The position numbers and the translations under genes are program-made. From Phytopythium helicoides (taxonomy: Eukaryota > Oomycota > Peronosporomycetes > Pythiales > Pythiaceae), in contig JANFNE010000059.1 of NCBI GenBank assembly GCA_024867545.1, positions 124,001 through 188,000 of the forward strand: DNA of 64,000 nucleotides, in the 5' to 3' direction. Positions 18,828 through 30,297 of this stretch are shown piece after piece (position 1 is the stretch's first letter; each line of letters opens with the position of its first letter). The notes beneath the pieces are model-generated. The model ran no database searches. It saw nothing but the letters and a program-made list of their open reading frames with translations, and was not told the origin of the DNA.

Positions 18828-19932
18828 ACAACATGGTTGCTGGGCTAGTGAGTTTTAGGGTCTTTGTAAGTGGAGCGCAGGATCGAGCGGTGATGCCAAG
18901 CTGAAAGATATCGGGTGTGAGTTCTGCTCTCGCAAACGCAGTCAAACACTTGACCCCGCATGACACTCAACATCTCAAAGGGTATTGCTTCCACCCGACT
19001 AGTATGAATTTGCAGTCGATCGAATAGAAAACATCCTGCTCTCTGACCTGGCGACCCATTTGAGATTAAGTTGGACGGCATGAAGTCCATCCGTCCTCGT
19101 GCTTCCCAAGTTGACACTGTTGAGGCTGGTGGATTGAATGGCAGGAATGCCATTTAGGTATAATGTGTTAGACCGTCAGGTGCATCACAGCAGCCTTCGT
19201 CGTCGTTTTTTGAGAAGCAATACTGTCCACGATTTGAGTGTGGACCCAAGAAAATGCTGCGAGTGCATCATGGGCCGAAGAGCAGGCCACTTGCTGATCG
19301 TCAAAACGTTTTCTTTAGAAAAAAAAAGCTTTCTTGATCTCTTTAGAAAGACAGGTCGTCTTCTTGACAAGCGCGGATCCGACCTAATGCGGCATTCATT
19401 GTTGACAACATTTGGTCAGCTCTTCATGCCGCGCAACCGCTTCAAGTTCAGTCCGAAACGGCCAGTCGCGGGTTTTGACCCGTTTTTCTATTCAACCCAT
19501 TTTCAAAGCCCACCCGTTCGGGAATGGTACGTTCTGAACTTCGCAATCACGCATGTGGGCCTTGACCCGTCACATGAGAACCCATCGGTCGCGTGACCCA
19601 CCCGCCTACCGCCGTTTTAGGCTAACTCGCTACGGATTACCCGAGCGCAGGGGGAAGAAGGCGGGGCGAGTGGTCCCAAGTAAGTGAAGAAGAACGGCGC
19701 GGCGAGGCGAAGCGCGAGGCGCCCGCTCCCTACTGCGCGGCTCGTTCCCGGTCCCCCGCTCGGCCCCGCGCGCTCTCGAGCGCGGCAGCACTCGGCGCGC
19801 GTCCGTCCCCAGCTCTCGCGCGGTTTTCCGGGCTCCAGGCGGCCTGTGGACGCGGAGATCCGTCGGTACGTGCGGCGGTGGAAAGATCACGCGGGCGGCG
19901 GGCTGGAGGCGCTGACGGCGCTCCCCCAGGCC
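18828..19932. other. intergenic, about 1.1 kb
   Basis: It contains a 152-codon ATG frame (19138-19596) with no recognisable motif, probably chance, and from about 19600 a very GC-rich leader of the next gene. The leader frame joined to the importin gene has no ATG before 19933, so it is treated as 5'UTR. Confidence 0.4.
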
Positions 19933-22648
19933 ATGAGCGGGCCCTTCAAGCAGTCGCAGAAGGCGTTTCTGTCGCCCACGGACGTGGCCGAGCTCACGGC
20001 CGCGGCCGTGGCGGCGCTGCCGTCCTCCATCTCGCAGGCGGCCGCCGGCATGACGCTCACCTCCAAGAAGGCGTCCACCACGCACCGCGCCGACAACGGA
20101 GACATCGTGCACCACCACCAGTCCACGCACCGCGGGGGCAACGCGACGCTCGTCACATCCACGACCACCACGATCCACAGCGGCGCCAAGCAGCCCGCCA
20201 CCACCACCACGACCACCACGGCGTCCCTGCAGCAGCAGCAGTTCTCTATCCATGCCAGCCACTCGCACGGCCACCACCACCACCACCACCTCGCGCACGG
20301 CGCTAGTCTTCTCTCCAACGGCAGCCTCAGCGGGCTGGCGGGTGCGGGAGGATCTGCAGGCGCGCTTATGGGCCCGGGGATGGACGGATCGCTCGCGACC
20401 AACGGCGCGGCGAGTCTGGCCGCCTCGCCCACGTTCCAGGGAGACCTCAACAAGATCGACCAGGGACTCAACTCGGAGGACGCGGACGTGCAGCTGGAGG
20501 CGGCCAAGAAGCTGCGCGTGCTGCTCTCGTCGGAGCGTGACCTGCTGATTCGACAGGTAATCGACAATTCTCGCTTGGCCCTTGACGGGACGGGCGTGAT
20601 CGCGTTCGCATGCATGTAGTTTGTGAAGCTATTCTGACACGGCCGTGTTCGTGGTTGATGTCCGCGACGACGATCGGGACCAAAAGATGCTGGAGAAGAA
20701 CTGGACGCCACGCCTCATCAAGTGGTTGCGCCTGCGCGACCGACCGACGCTACAGGTCGAGGCGCTGTGGGCTCTCACTAATATTGCCGCTGGAGCAACG
20801 GACAATACGTCCGTGCTTCTGCAGAACGGTGTTATCCCGACCTTGGTGTCGCTCTTGGACTCGTCCAACGAAGAGGTGTGTGCGCTGCTTTTGCGGTGTA
20901 TTGATGCATCGCCTTGCTAACATGAACTTGATCGTGGCCAGGTGCTGGAGCAGTCTGTGTGGGTGCTTGGAAACCTAGCTGGAGAAGGCGCTGCTACTCG
21001 CGACCTCGTGCTGAGTGCTGGCGCGCTGCCGCCGCTAGTGAACAACCTCAAGAAGACTCCATGGGACCGCTTGTCGCTGCTACGCATTCTCACGTGGACG
21101 ATCAGCAACTTGTGTGACGGTCAGCCCCGACCAGTTTTTGATATCGGCATTATTCTCCCGTACCTCGCAAAGGTCCTACATGTTGGTTTGCGGTTACTCG
21201 ATGATGTGCGTCATCTGACTTTGTTTTTGTGGTTACGTTGACTACTCTAGATGCTCACAAGTACCGATACCGAAATCCTGAGTCATGTGTGCTGGGCATT
21301 TTCGCACCTGTGCGATGGTCCTAGTACCCACATCCAGGCGGTAGTTGACTCGGATGTGTGCTTCCGCCTTGTGGAACTGCTGAGCCATTCTTCGTGGCGA
21401 GTGACAAAACCTGCTCTCCGTGCGATTGGCAACATTGTATGTGCCGAGGACGACCACGACTACACGCAGCATATTATCGAGTGTGGCGCGGTGCCGTCGT
21501 TGCGGCGACTGATTGCGCACTCAAACCGCGAGATCCAGAAGGAGGCGTGTTGGACGCTGTCGAATATCGCTGCAGGCACGGTCGACCAGATCCAATGCGT
21601 GCTGGACTCCGGCTGCATCCCGTCACTGATGGAGCTGGCGTCGTCGACCACGACGGACGCAGAGGTCAAGAGCGAGGCGTGCTGGGTGGTGCTGAATGCC
21701 ACCTCGTGCGGCTCAGATAGCCAGATTGAGTATCTCGTGAACCAGGGCTGTATCCAGATTCTAGGCAATTTACTCGAAGAGACAAGCATGGTCATGATGG
21801 CACTCGAAGGGCTCGAGAGGATTTTGCAAGTTGGCGAGCTGGAGGCAAAGCGGACGGACTCGCCCAATCCGTATGCTAGCTTGATGGCGTCGGCCAACAT
21901 AGAGACACTTGTATCGCATAAGTCGGCTACAGTAGCGAAGCGGGCGTCGCGGATTTGGCAGCAGCACTTCGTGACGTGCGCAATCTGCGGTGGACCGTTC
22001 TCGAAGCATTCGAACGACACGTTCTTCTGCGACGAGTGCAAGTGTAATGTGTGCAAGAACTGTGACTGCACGGTATTCCACCTCAAGTACCAGGAGAGCC
22101 TGTGGAAAGAGGAGACGGAGAAGGAGACTAATGAGAAGCAGGCAAAGCAGGCATCAAAGAGGAGCAAGCGACAAAAGAAGCGCATGCGCACAAAGGAGCG
22201 TAAGGCCGCGCAGCTGCGAGGTCAACAGCAGGCCCCGAAGTCTAGCAATAGTTGCGGCACTGCTCCTCGGTCTGGTAAGAAGTCATCTTTGCAGCAGCAG
22301 CCTCCTGACGGCGGGTCGTCATCAGACGGAGAGTCCTCCACCAAGTCAAGCAAGAAGCGGAACAGTGAACAAGTAGGGGGTCAACGCGCAGATGCTGGAG
22401 ACGACTCGTCCGAGAATGAAACGAATGAGGATGACGAGGAAGACGAGCGCGCGTCGAATCCTGGTGCAGATGAAAACGCATTTTTGGACAACTCGAAGCT
22501 GCTGGACGAAATGGTGGACGCCAATGACAAGTTGGTGTCGTACCTGCTGGAAACCGGGTCGATCATGGCCCTTGCAGAGCGGCTGGACATGGAAGACGAC
22601 AGCCTGTGGACCGTCGCGGAGAAGGACCGCCCGGCCATCCACGCTTAG
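19933..22648 (+). CDS. importin-alpha-like ARM protein with C-terminal zinc-binding module
   Basis: Exons 19933-20556, 20687-20875, 20942-21172 and 21251-22648; all junctions are GT/AG and in phase 0; about 813 aa. Residues about 180-560 are importin-alpha armadillo repeats with the NLS-binding W/N ladder: WALTNIAAG, WVLGNLAGE, WTISNLCDG, WAFSHLCDG, AIGNIVCAE, WTLSNIAAG and WVVLNATSCG. It should bind nuclear localisation signals for import by importin-beta. Two features are odd. The N-terminus is Thr/His/Gln-rich (H6 near residue 118) without the usual Lys/Arg-rich IBB cluster. Beyond the ARM repeats lies a cysteine module (CAICG, then CDECKCNVCKNCDC, about 590-620), followed by a Lys-rich coil and an acidic tail. 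Normal importin-alpha is about 530 aa. The start codon is the least certain part. Confidence 0.85.
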
Positions 22649-23372
22649 TCGGTGTGCGTGCTCTAGTTATGGATGTGTTGATGGCGTTCGTTCGCTGGAG
22701 GCTGGGCGGTCCAATCCAGGTAGGGTCGCGTTGGACGCAGTCTGGTCTGTCCAAGTCTTCGTGGCGAGTGTCTTCAGGTGAAGACGGTTGCTACTAGCTT
22801 TGCGAATGCCAAGCGGGATGCTGAATTAATACCGAGCACGGCGTGGCCGTGGTTTATCGCGGCTACACCGTGCTGGGCGGGACAGCAGTGGTGACACAAG
22901 ACACTTGAAAAAAAAAAACAAAGAAAAAATAAACGCCGGCGTGCTTTCACGTAGTAGAGACGATCACCAAACAAGTTGCTGTTGAACTTGCATTTCGTCG
23001 CAGCAATCAGGTAGAGAAATTAGGACGCGATGTTGGTCATGCGAGCAGCAGTGAGACGGAAGGAGGAGCGCCACGAGCACAACAGGTAGACATACACATA
23101 AGGCGAGGCGCGTTCAAGCAAAAGGGGGCCCACAAAATAGTCAACTCTTTTGTTTCTCTCCTCGATAAGCCGCGGGTTGCGCCGCTCTACGAGCGTCGAG
23201 GAAGGATCCGCCAGAGTCGCCCGCTGCCTGCTGCCGCTTCTTCCACGGGCCCACCGCACTTGCTTCTTTCTTTCCTGTTGCCTAGTCCATCTCCTGGGGT
23301 CTCGAAAGCAACCGCGCGTCGCTGGGCCCAATCAACAGATCGGTATAGCACACATGACGGGGTCGAGGAGCC
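22649..23372. other. convergent intergenic region, 724 bp
   Basis: Between the 3' ends of the importin-alpha-like gene and the eS27 gene. It includes an A-rich tract near 22908 (A10, then A-rich to 22930). No gene recognised. Confidence 0.4.
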
Positions 23373-23618
23373 TTACTCCGTCTTCTTGCGGTACTGGCAG
23401 CCGTCCGTGAGGCGGGCCTTGCCGCCCGTGGGCTGGCAGAGCATGACCGAGCAGCTACCGCAGAGCACGACCGTCTGCGCGTGGCTGAAGACCGTCGTGA
23501 TGTTGAAGCAGCCCGGGCACTTGACGTCCATGAAGTACGAGTTGGGGCTCTGTACCAGGCGCTTGAGCTTGTGCTTGCCGGCCTCCTCCGAGGCGGACGG
23601 GTGCAGAAGGTCGCGCGG
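23373..23618 (-). CDS. RPS27: 40S ribosomal protein eS27 (main exon; start codon probably on its own upstream exon)
   Basis: The reverse strand reads PRDLLHP, then [20 protein letters not shown], then the rest of eS27 to the stop at 23375-23373. The four zinc cysteines are clear: CPGC and CGSC, in the context [20 protein letters not shown]. The exon gives 81 residues and has no ATG. An AG acceptor (GTGACAG) precedes CCG at 23618. The best candidate for the first exon is a lone ATG at 23851-23849 followed directly by GTGCGT, giving M-P-R-D-L-L-H-P; animal RPS27 starts MPLAKDLLHP. That would give an 82-aa protein, the normal size, and an intron of about 230 bp. The first exon is inferred. The gene is divergent from GLE1. 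Confidence 0.9.
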   Translation of the reverse strand, partial: PRDLLHPSASEEAGKHKLKRLVQSPNSYFMDVKCPGCFNITTVFSHAQTVVLCGSCSVMLCQPTGGKARLTDGCQYRKKTE

Positions 23619-23851
23619 CTGTCACGCAGTCATCCACCACTGTCAGCGTCTGCTCCCTGTCTGTCGTTCCTACTCCTGCGGGCCGCGACTGATCGAGATG
23701 GAGAGCGACGAGCTTTCGCACAGGCGGACGGAGCGCGCTCGCGGCCTCCTGCAGCCCTCGCCCAGCTCCTCCCCTCGCGACTCGCGCGCCTGTTCGCCTC
23801 CGCCTCCATCTCCACCGCCGCCCCACGCGGGAACCGAGCGCCACGCACCAT

Positions 23852-24061
23852 TATCGTTGGCTCTGGATCACGAAGAAAGGAAGAAGTCGAGTGGGTCGGC
23901 GCCATCGGCCGCCGCGGGTACCGAGCATGCATGACTGGTGGAGAGCTCCGAGCCGCGGGACCGGTCCGCCGGGCCGGTCCACCCGCGCGAACCGTGAAAA
24001 ATCATGTGCACCACACCAAGCGACAGGCGCGCCGGACGGGTCAAGTGGGAAACCAGCGGGC
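23852..24061. promoter_or_regulatory. short bidirectional promoter region between eS27 and GLE1
   Basis: If the lone-ATG first exon of eS27 is right, only 210 bp separate the two divergent start codons, so both genes must share this region. No Inr/FPR match was identified in it. Confidence 0.45.
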
Positions 24062-26173
24062 ATGAAGTTCGCCTTGGTGGAGGACGAGGCGGTGGCGGCG
24101 GCGGCGCCTGCCAAGCCGCGCGTGAGGCGGGCGGGCGCGCGCTTCCGAGCGCCGAGCGATGACGAGGACGACGAGGCGACGGCGTCCAGTGCTTCGAGCG
24201 CGGACGCCAGCGGCGACGAGGACGAGGACGAGGAGGTGGCGGCGCGCGTGGCGGCGCTGCGGCTGGTGGCGTCGACGCCGCAGGGTGAGCGGCTGCTGGA
24301 TGACGAAGACGCGCGGGGGAGGCTGACGGTCGGGCAGAGCTGCTGCGCCACGTGGAGCAGTCGTGCGAGCGCAAGGCGGCGGCTAATGTGGCGGCCAGCA
24401 AAGCGCACCAGAGCATGTGCGCGGACTTGCAGCGCGCGCGGCGGGAGGCGGACGAGCGGCTGCGAGCGGTGGCGGCGGGGACGGGAGAGCTCGCGGCGAT
24501 TGCCAGGAAGAGCGCGGCGCTCGAGCAGCAGGCGAAACGCACGCTCGAGCAGCGCAGGAAGGCGGAGCGGGGAGTGCTGGACCGCGTGGCAGCCGAGCTC
24601 GCGGCGTATGAGAAGGCGCTGGAGGAGGCGGCGAGGAAGGAGCGACAGGCCATCGAGGCCGAGGAGAAGGCGCGCAAGCGAGAAGAGGAGGAGCGCGAGA
24701 AGGTGCGGGCGAGTTGGGCATTGGCAGCTAGCTCTTGGCTGACAGCACAGTGCCCAGGAACGCCGCGACCGCGCCGACAAGGAGGAACGTGAGCGAGCGC
24801 AGCGGAAGGCAGTCGAGGAGGCGCAGGCCAAGGCCAAGGCGGCGGCTGCCGATCGAGCTGCCGCTGCGTCCGCAGCTCAAAAGAAGAAGGAGGCAGAGGA
24901 CGTGGCTGAGAAGAAAAAGAAGGCCGAGGCAAAGGCGGCGGCCGACCGTGCATCAAAGGAGCACATTGCAGAGGCCCAAGCACGCCTTGACCGCCTCGAA
25001 AAGCTGCAGCAGCATACAGAGAGCATCTTGGCGAGCACCGACCCGAACGTTAAGAAGATCCGCGTCGATATTAAGCTGAAGGTGCGTACAAGCAGTGGCG
25101 AAACAAATTGTTGATTAGCAGAAAGCTGATCTACCGGTCTCGGTTATCTGCACCAGGCTGGCGCATGCAATCAGATCTCGGCAGCACCAACAGCCATTCG
25201 GTCGGTTGTGTCCAAATTGCAGCAGCTTCTTCAAACTGCACGAGCTGCAGGCAAGGAGTACTTCGACTTCGCGCTCGACCTGGTGGCCACGAACTTGACA
25301 AAGCAAGCCCGTGTGGTGCTCGACTACAAGTGGGTAGTGCATATCCTCCTTTTTCCATCTTTGGAGCGTCTCGTTCACACAAGTGCTTTTCCCCTGGGAC
25401 GCAGGGCGTGTTATCCAGTGGCACATGTGATTACCATGGCGTGCGCTGACACACCCGAGCTGGCGGACGTGGTGTTGGGGTATTTCCACAAGATGTGCTT
25501 GTTCACCATACCAGACAACAAGGAGAAACACGCAGACCAGAGTGTAGCCGATTACAAGCGGTCAGTCGGGTTTGAGCCCGCGGTCGGCGAAAGCTCGGAT
25601 CCCGACGGTCTGGAGCATGTCACGGTCTATACCAAGCGCATGACCATGGTTGTGGCGATGCTGGCTGCCGTTCGACAGACCTTTCCGTGGGATGGCCGAC
25701 CGCAGCCTGCTGGCCTCGCGCTCGGCGATTGCTGGACTTGGCTGGCGCGCATTTCCAATGACCCGCCACATCTCATGACGGGGTCGCTGCTGCTGACAAT
25801 CCTCGAAGTTGCCGGCTTCGAGCTGCTTCGCAACTACAAGCGTCAGTTCCACAAGGCGCTAGTGCTAATTGCACGTGACGTGTGCCCCAGACTTAGTCAC
25901 AACGCAAAGACAGGTGCTGCCAACGCTGCCGGCCAGCTCTCCATGTTCATTTCGCAGTACCAAGCGAACGGCAACTCACTGACCGAGCCCGAAGCCCGAA
26001 TCCTCAAGGAGTCGGAGATTACGGAGGATGACGAAGAACGCACTGACAACGATCGGGGAGGTGGCAGCGGATATGGCGGCGGCAACAGCGGATATGGCGG
26101 AGGTGGATACGGCGGTGGCGGCCGATCGAGCGGTGGTAGAGGCCGTGGACGTGGTCGCGGACGCGGGCGGTAG
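24062..26173 (+). CDS. GLE1: mRNA export factor GLE1 (nuclear pore)
   Basis: Exons 24062-24284, 24338-24702, 24746-25081, 25175-25329 and 25405-26173; 615 aa. The third exon could instead start at 24758. The acidic N-terminus leads into a long Glu/Lys/Ala coiled coil (about residues 75-300), then the GLE1 HEAT-like domain (about 309-560). Diagnostic stretches are YPVAHVITMACADTPEL, LGYFHKMCLFTIP, YKRSVGFEP, WTWLARISNDPP, TILEVAGFELLRNYKRQF and RDVCPRL. GLE1 activates the DEAD-box helicase Dbp5 with inositol hexakisphosphate at the cytoplasmic side of the pore. The protein ends in a Gly-rich YGGG and RGRG tail, which is unusual for GLE1 and may bind RNA. Intron 4 (25330-25404) is 75 bp, free of stops and in frame, so its retention would insert 25 residues. 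Confidence 0.9.
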
Positions 26174-26318
26174 ATCAACTAGACGCAAACCGAAAACTAT
26201 ATAGGCATCTCGCCATGATGATGAACATGTCACGGTGTTTGTTATCCTTTCTCGACCACTACGTTGAGCAGCGCATTGCTCACTATCCACGATTGATGCT
26301 TTCTTCGACCGCATCGCT

Positions 26319-28156
26319 TCAGCCGAGAGTGGGCATCACGGTGCCATACTGGGTCTTCTCCTTGTACTCCCACTGGGCCGTAACCGTCTTGATCTGCGTG
26401 TAGAAGTTGATGCCAGCCTTGCCGTAGAAGTTGAGGTCACCACGGATCGAACCGCGCGAGCCCGTGAACGAGAACATGGGGAGCGGCACCGGGATCGGCA
26501 CGTTAATGCCGACCTGGCCAACGTCGATCTCGTGCTGGAACTTGCGCGCCGCAGCACCAGACGACGTGAAGATCGACGTTCCGTTGCCGTACGGGTTCTT
26601 GTTGATGAGCTCAATCGCGTCCTCGAGCGTGTCAACCGACATGCACGAGAGCACAGGAGCAAAGATCTCCTCGACGTACGCCGGGTTGTCCGTGCCCACC
26701 TGATTGAGCACCGTCGGGCCGACGAAGTTGCCGTTCGGGTACTTGGGCACGTTGACGCCACGGCCGTCCAGCAGCAGCTCGGCGCCGGCGTCCACTCCCT
26801 CTTGAATGAGGCGCTCGGCACGAGCCTTGGACTCGCGGGTAATGAGCGGTCCGACGTCCGTGTTGGGCTCGAGGCCGCCGTTGACACTCAGCGTTTTGGC
26901 CTTGGCGACGACGTCGTGCACCCACTCCTTGGTCTTGCCAACGAAGATGACGACCGAAAGCGCCATGCAGCGCTGGCCGGCAGCACCGAAGGCGGCACCA
27001 GCGATCGCGCTGATGGCCTGCTCCTTGTCACAGTCCGGCAGCACCACAGCGTGGTTCTTGGCGCCGAGGTTGGCCTGCACGCGCTTGCCGTTGGCCGAGC
27101 CGCGGGAGTGGATGTACTCGCCGGCAGCGTTGCCGCCCACGAACGAGATCGCGCGCACCTCGGGGGCGTCGCAGATGAAGTTGACCGCATCCTGCAATGT
27201 AGCCATTTCATTAGTCGCGAGCAACTCCACTTCCTGCTTTCGTGGATATGACGACGTACGTGAGCGCCGTGGATGATGTTGAGCACGCCGTCCGGGAGTC
27301 CAGCCTCCTGCGCGAGGCGAGCCAGGATCTGTAGTGATTGCATCAAGTCAGTGAGTGGCGAGTGAGAGGCTGAAGTTGGTCCAGTGGTATAGTGCAGTCA
27401 ACGCACCATGGAGGCGCCGGGGTCCTTCTCGGAGGGCTTCATGATGTACGTGTTGCCCGTGACGGTGGCGACGGGGAACATCCAAAGCGGGATCATGGCC
27501 GGGAAGTTGAAGGGGCAGATGCCGGCGCAAACGCCAAGCGGTTGCTTGAACGAGTACGTGTCGAGCGAGGACGCGAGGTTCTCGACGGTCTCGCCCATGA
27601 CGGCGGAGGCGGCGCCGCACGTGAACTCGACGACCTCGAGGCCGCGGAAGACGTCACCGCGCGCGTCGGGGAGCGTCTTTCCCTGCTCGTTGGTGATGGA
27701 GAGCGCCAGCTCCTCCGTGTGCTCGCGGATGAGCTGCTGGAGCTTGAGCATGACTCGCTGGCGGTGCTGCACGCCCACGTTACGCCACGTCTTGTACGCG
27801 CGCGCCGCCGAGTCGGCCGCCTGGCGCATCTCCTCCGGCGTCGCCTCCGGCACCTTGTAGATGACCTCGTTCGTGGCCTGTCCACCCCGATCACCACCGT
27901 CAGCCGAGATCCCTCCTCCCCAGCGGTCGCGCAGCCACTCACCGGGTTGCGCAGGTCGATCCACTTGTCCGTCTTGGACTGCACGAACTTGCCGTCGATG
28001 AAGAGCGGCACCTTCTCCTGCTCCATCGGCGCTCGCCACGTCAGTCGCGCGCTTCAACCTTCAACCAGCGCGCAGACGCTCGCCACGCACCACGGAGGAC
28101 GAGAAGGCGCGGCGCAGCGGCGCACGCGACGAACCAGCGGACACTCGGCGCAGCAT
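26319..28156 (-). CDS. methylmalonate-semialdehyde dehydrogenase (CoA-acylating), mitochondrial
   Basis: Reverse-strand exons are 28156-28091, 28020-27943, 27877-27407, 27328-27260 and 27191-26319, all GT/AG and in phase 0; 518 aa. Exon 1 encodes a mitochondrial presequence ([20 protein letters not shown]). The enzyme body has [70 protein letters not shown] and the catalytic-cysteine motif [12 protein letters not shown]. Near the C-terminus come [11 protein letters not shown] and [15 protein letters not shown]. These identify the ALDH6A1/IolA family, which turns malonate or methylmalonate semialdehyde into acetyl- or propionyl-CoA in valine and pyrimidine breakdown. The human enzyme is 535 aa, so this copy is full length. 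It converges on GLE1, 145 bp apart. Confidence 0.93.
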
Positions 28157-29575
28157 CTTGGGCGGGAGGGGCGGGAGCTCTGCGTGCGGCGCGGCCAGAC
28201 GAGGAATGAGCGGTGGGCGGGCGAGCGCGCAGGTCATCAGGCTGCCACCTGCGAGCCCCGCCGAGCGCTGATACCCCGCGAGAGCCGATCGATTATGGGA
28301 CGGCGGCAAGCGGGCGGAGGCGGCAAGCGGGCCGGCGATTATGGGACGGCGGAACGCGCGCCCGGCTCTGCTTGGGGTCGCGGAGCGGCGCAGGGACGCG
28401 GTGGGGAGCTGGGGACGCGAGTTGGCGCGCGCTGGCGGCCGTGGAGAGCGCGAGGAGCGCGGAGACGGCGGCGGAGCGGCGCGCTCATGGACCTGCGAGA
28501 TGCCATGAGGCGGCCGCGGTTGATGGCGGCGCCAGCTTCAACGACGCCAGTGGAGGAACGCTCCCTGGCTCTAGCGACTGTATCCATGTTGTTTAACACA
28601 GATGGAATAAGGAGATGGAGGAAAGATAGTGACCATGGGTCGCTAAGGCTGCGGTTGAACTACCGCGCTAAGTACGAACGTGGAGCCTGCGCGCTCCGCT
28701 AAAGTCCGACTCGGATACGAATCCTCGCGTTGAGATGACCTCCGATTAAGTACGACTCAAGCTGCAATCAGGCTGCGCTGATGCAGCCTGTGGACACTGA
28801 CGGGGCATCTGATGACCGCATGCGTGTCACGAGGAGTTGGCGACGTCACGGACGCCACGCACTTGCACTTTTGCTACGGACGCACCAATGCCACTGCCAA
28901 CTGCAAAGCCACGAGCGTTGGCAAAGTAAGTGGAGTCGGCGGGGCGAAGGAGATTGCAGTGCGTGTTCGTGCTGTAGTGCGGTGGTGAGCTCCTTTTCGC
29001 TTCATCCAGGTGCGCAGGATGGATTGCATGTTCTTGCTCTCAGCGATAGGTGGTGATTGACACTTGCTAGCCGAGATGTCGAAGGCGATGCACTCTTTGG
29101 ATACTCGTGAGCCACGAAGAGCTCGAGCGTCGGTGTTTACGCTCTATCCGTCTCTAGCGTTTCGCTTTGCGCGTTTGCCGCCTCCGTCTCGTGAGGATTG
29201 GGACCAAGACTCCATTTGAGCTGCCCAACCAACTGAGATGGTTCACGCCATCAATGATGCTCCTGCACGCCTTCCATTCTACAGATGACGCCTCTCGCCA
29301 TCGAACTGAACGATTCATTTCCTTCCATGGAGAACCCAGTGTGATCTCTTCACGTCCAAAGTCGCCGACAGACCGCCAAGCCCACAGCGCGCTCCGATAG
29401 CGCCAGGCTCGCTGCTCCTGCACGACAGCGAGCCTGGCGCTCGCGAACACTGCAGGCGGCTGCTGGCTTGTGCCGACGCGGAGAATGGAGCAGAAGATGA
29501 ACGACTGGCTCGACTCAAACTTTGCCTGCCGTATAATGCTGGACGAAGCCCAGATGCTGACGAAGGCGGATCGTC
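28157..29575. other. intergenic, about 1.4 kb
   Basis: The first about 400 bp are very GC-rich (upstream of the dehydrogenase), then mixed sequence. Long open frames there are by-products of GC content. No element recognised. Confidence 0.4.
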
Positions 29576-30297
29576 ATGCCGACGCTGACGCTGCCGATCA
29601 TGGAGCACACAGCTTTTGCTCTGCTGCTCATCAAGGACGCTTCCTATTCTCACACACCGTTCAGTCGGATGCTGGTACGTGCATAGGAGTTTCTGGACGC
29701 CATCAAGCTGATCTATCTCGTTCTAACGGCGTCTGCTGCTGGGTTGTTTAGACGACTCTCATTGACCACATTGTCCTTCCGATGTCAGTCGATGCAGATT
29801 TGGCAGGCGATGAAGAACAGACTGATCCACGTGACGACAGAATTTGCCGAGCGCTCAAATTCGCATCTCGTACGCTGATTATGCTGCCATGTACTCGTCT
29901 GTAGATCTAACTATCTAGCTCGTCGCTAACATTGGTTCCAGGTTGGTGCTTAGGGATGGTGCGCAAGATCCCGTTCGTCATTCATCTACTCACAGTAGCT
30001 CTGATTGCGGGAGGCTATCTCGTCGGAATCAGTCCTGGTGAGTTCGACGATTGCGACCGAGACTAATACGGCACCTTCAAGACGCCATTCGTCTTGATGC
30101 TGGTACTCAGACTTGCGGCAGTGGTATGTACTTTGGTGGACTCAGCTACCAATACACTAGTGAGTGACGCTTTTGCTCGATTTGTAACAGTACGTGTGCT
30201 CAAACGCGAGGCGCTCCGACTTGCTGTAGTGTCAGCTTTAGTTGCTGCAACCAGACGTGCCCTGTTGACAAGTCTGGAAGACTTCGAGCGTGTCTAG
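29576..30297 (+). pseudogene. degraded copy of a multi-pass membrane protein locus (second copy at 44.8-46.6 kb)
   Basis: From about 29750 to 30160 the DNA is nearly the same as 45194-45600: TCATTGACCACATTGTCCT, GATGCAGATTTGGCAGGCGA, CGCTGATTATGCTGCCATG and ATCCCGTTCGTCATTCATCT occur in both, in the same orientation. In the 45-kb copy the shared part encodes a membrane segment (LTVALIAGGYLVGIS) followed by FDDCDRDEYGTF. Here the corresponding GAA codon is TAA (position about 30064), which breaks the frame. Upstream, from ATG 29576, a short frame (MPTLTLPIMEHTAFALLLIK) ends at a GTACGT donor and could be an older first exon. The gene family is unknown. Confidence 0.65.

Noticed and set aside
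19138..19596. 152-codon ATG frame between the secreted protein and the importin-like gene
   Set aside because: No signal peptide, domain or repeat pattern, and codon use is unlike the neighbours; likely chance in an intergenic region.
19684..19932. N-terminal extension of the importin-like protein with Arg-rich segments that could mimic an IBB
   Set aside because: The frame begins with GTG and has no ATG before 19933; sequence looks like GC-rich 5'UTR.
22381..22638. Ser-rich reverse frames over the 3' end of the importin-like gene
   Set aside because: Antisense of acidic codons (GAC/GAG) gives Ser runs; no independent evidence.
23851..24983. Two long reverse frames across GLE1 exons 1-3
   Set aside because: Pro/Ser/Arg-rich shadows of the Glu/Ala/Lys coiled coil on the forward strand.
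26532..27251. Forward frames over the dehydrogenase gene
   Set aside because: Antisense of a clear MMSDH exon.
28680..28760. Possible tRNA-like TTCGAATCC-type box near 28710
   Set aside because: No matching anticodon arm or acceptor stem could be drawn around it.
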